Source: a bacterium (GTDB lineage: Bacteria; UBP14; UBA6098; JAFGQG01). Taken from it: 25,204 bases of DNA. The stretch is taken from NCBI GenBank assembly GCA_016930435.1, contig JAFGGQ010000047.1:1-25204 (forward strand), given 5' to 3'. A program made the translations under genes and the position numbers. Positions 24,374-25,204 of the stretch are shown here, one piece after another. The notes beneath the pieces were generated by a model, which ran no database searches, was not told the DNA's origin, and saw only the letters and a program-made list of their open reading frames with translations. Numbering within the stretch: position 1 is the stretch's first letter; each line of letters begins with the position of its first letter.

Positions 24374-25204
24374 ATGGCATTAAGAGACAGGTGGAATAAC
24401 CGTTTTTCATTTATCATGGCAGCGGTTGGATCTGCAGTTGGTTTGGGCAATGTCTGGCGATTCCCGTTTGTAGCATATAAAAGTGGCGGCGGGGCGTTCT
24501 TGATACCATTTTTCATCGCCCTTTTTACCGCTGGGATTCCCTTAATGATACTTGAGTACGCTATTGGCCAAAAAATGCAGGGTTCCGCTCCCTTTTCTTT
24601 TTTCAAGGCAAGCGCCAAGATTTCCCATAAAAAGCCCTTTTCCTTGATCCCATCTTCGGACGATGTAGAAGCACGGCAGTTCCACCCCAATTGGGAATGG
24701 GTAGGCTGGTGGGCATTATTGGTAGGCTCAGTGATCTCTTTTTACTACGCCGTTATTATGTCCTGGGCCTGGAACTACCTTTTTCATTCGATTTCCGTCT
24801 CCTGGCATGGAGATGAAGCTAACTTCTTTTATAATACCTTTCTTCGTTTATCGGAGGGACCGGGACATTTAGGGGGTATCTCCATTCCGGTTGTATTGGG
24901 TTTGGCCCTGACATGGGTACTTATTTATTGGATCATCTGCAAAGGCGTAGCCAGGGTAGGAAAAGTGGTATTGATAACCGTTCCCCTTCCGGTGATCCTG
25001 ATGATCATCCTGGTAATAAGGGGGTTAACCCTGCCCGGTGCAATGACCGGGTTGAGCTATTATCTTACCCCTGATTTTGCCAAGCTTGCGGACCCCAATG
25101 TCTGGTTAGCGGCTTACTCCCAGGTGTTCTTCTCCCTTAGCCTGGGATTCGGGATAATGATTGCATACGCCTCATATATGCCTAAATACTCAGAGATCAC
25201 CAAC
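24374..25204 (+). CDS. SNF-family sodium-dependent transporter (3' partial)
   Basis: A neurotransmitter:sodium symporter-family (LeuT-fold) membrane protein that moves amino acids or similar solutes with sodium. The frame is open for 277 codons up to the window end. TM1 has the sodium and substrate site sequence GSAVGLGNVWRFPFVAY (19-35). TM2 is FLIPFFIALFTAGIPLMILEYAIGQ. TM3 has the family motif ISFYYAVIMSWAWNYLF, and TM6 has SQVFFSLSLGFGIMIAYASYMPK (249-271). Between TM2 and TM3 lies a hydrophilic loop of about 35 residues (including KKPFSLIPSSDDVEARQFHPN), longer than in LeuT. The start is fixed by AAGGAGG at 24363-24369, 4 bases before the ATG. The substrate cannot be predicted. About half of the expected protein is outside the window. 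Confidence 0.95.
   Translation, partial: MALRDRWNNRFSFIMAAVGSAVGLGNVWRFPFVAYKSGGGAFLIPFFIALFTAGIPLMILEYAIGQKMQGSAPFSFFKASAKISHKKPFSLIPSSDDVEARQFHPNWEWVGWWALLVGSVISFYYAVIMSWAWNYLFHSISVSWHGDEANFFYNTFLRLSEGPGHLGGISIPVVLGLALTWVLIYWIICKGVARVGKVVLITVPLPVILMIILVIRGLTLPGAMTGLSYYLTPDFAKLADPNVWLAAYSQVFFSLSLGFGIMIAYASYMPKYSEITN

Overview
The window looks like chromosomal DNA of a Gram-negative bacterium of the Fibrobacteres-Chlorobi-Bacteroidetes (FCB) superphylum, probably outside classical Bacteroidetes. The evidence is a type IX secretion system (T9SS) translocon gene (sprA), a secreted protein with a T9SS type A sorting domain, lptC/lptB lipopolysaccharide-export genes, and repeated promoter-like elements of the form TTG-N19/20-TAnnTT(TG), which resemble the Bacteroidetes -33/-7 promoter. 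The phylum cannot be fixed by eye. Giant secreted proteins with cohesin-like and 'GWN' modules plus a microcompartment shell gene suggest a candidate phylum rather than a well-studied genus.

Layout. (1) 1-2789: 3' part of a large secreted protein with Ig-like modules, a cohesin-like domain, a GWN-repeat module and a C-terminal T9SS sorting domain. (2) 2878-10371: a tightly packed run of sprA, a GAF/HD-GYP c-di-GMP phosphodiesterase overlapping sprA by 1 nt, and an endonuclease III-like (COG2231-type) glycosylase overlapping that gene by 20 nt. (3) 10368-11237, minus strand: a PAP2-type membrane phosphatase/transferase, convergent with the glycosylase and divergent from lptC. (4) 11354-15466: an lptC-lptB-rpoN-lipA-hpf housekeeping block. 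It resembles the proteobacterial lptC-lptA-lptB-rpoN-hpf order, but lptA is absent and lipoyl synthase is inserted. (5) 15489-16079: a small lipoprotein. (6) 16247-18840: a loosely packed accessory-looking stretch with a solitary BMC-H microcompartment shell protein, tiny ORFs, an orphan DNA methyltransferase, an A+T-rich YafK-type L,D-transpeptidase and a 28-codon lipoprotein-like ORF. (7) 18848-24094: a 1748-residue secreted modular protein that shares its last ~415 residues with the protein at the window start but has no recognisable T9SS sorting domain. (8) 24374 to the window end: 5' part of an SNF-family sodium-dependent symporter.

How it fits together. Much of the window serves the cell envelope: LPS transport (LptC/LptB), peptidoglycan modification, lipid phosphate chemistry, T9SS export and two very large exported proteins. 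The most unusual points are the isolated shell-protein gene with its strong ribosome binding site and a following micro-ORF, the translational coupling of a c-di-GMP phosphodiesterase to sprA, G+C-rich hairpin-forming inserts inside two coding sequences, and the missing sorting signal on the second giant protein. No CRISPR array, tRNA, rRNA, transposase or prophage gene was seen, and I found no clearly new multi-gene defence system.
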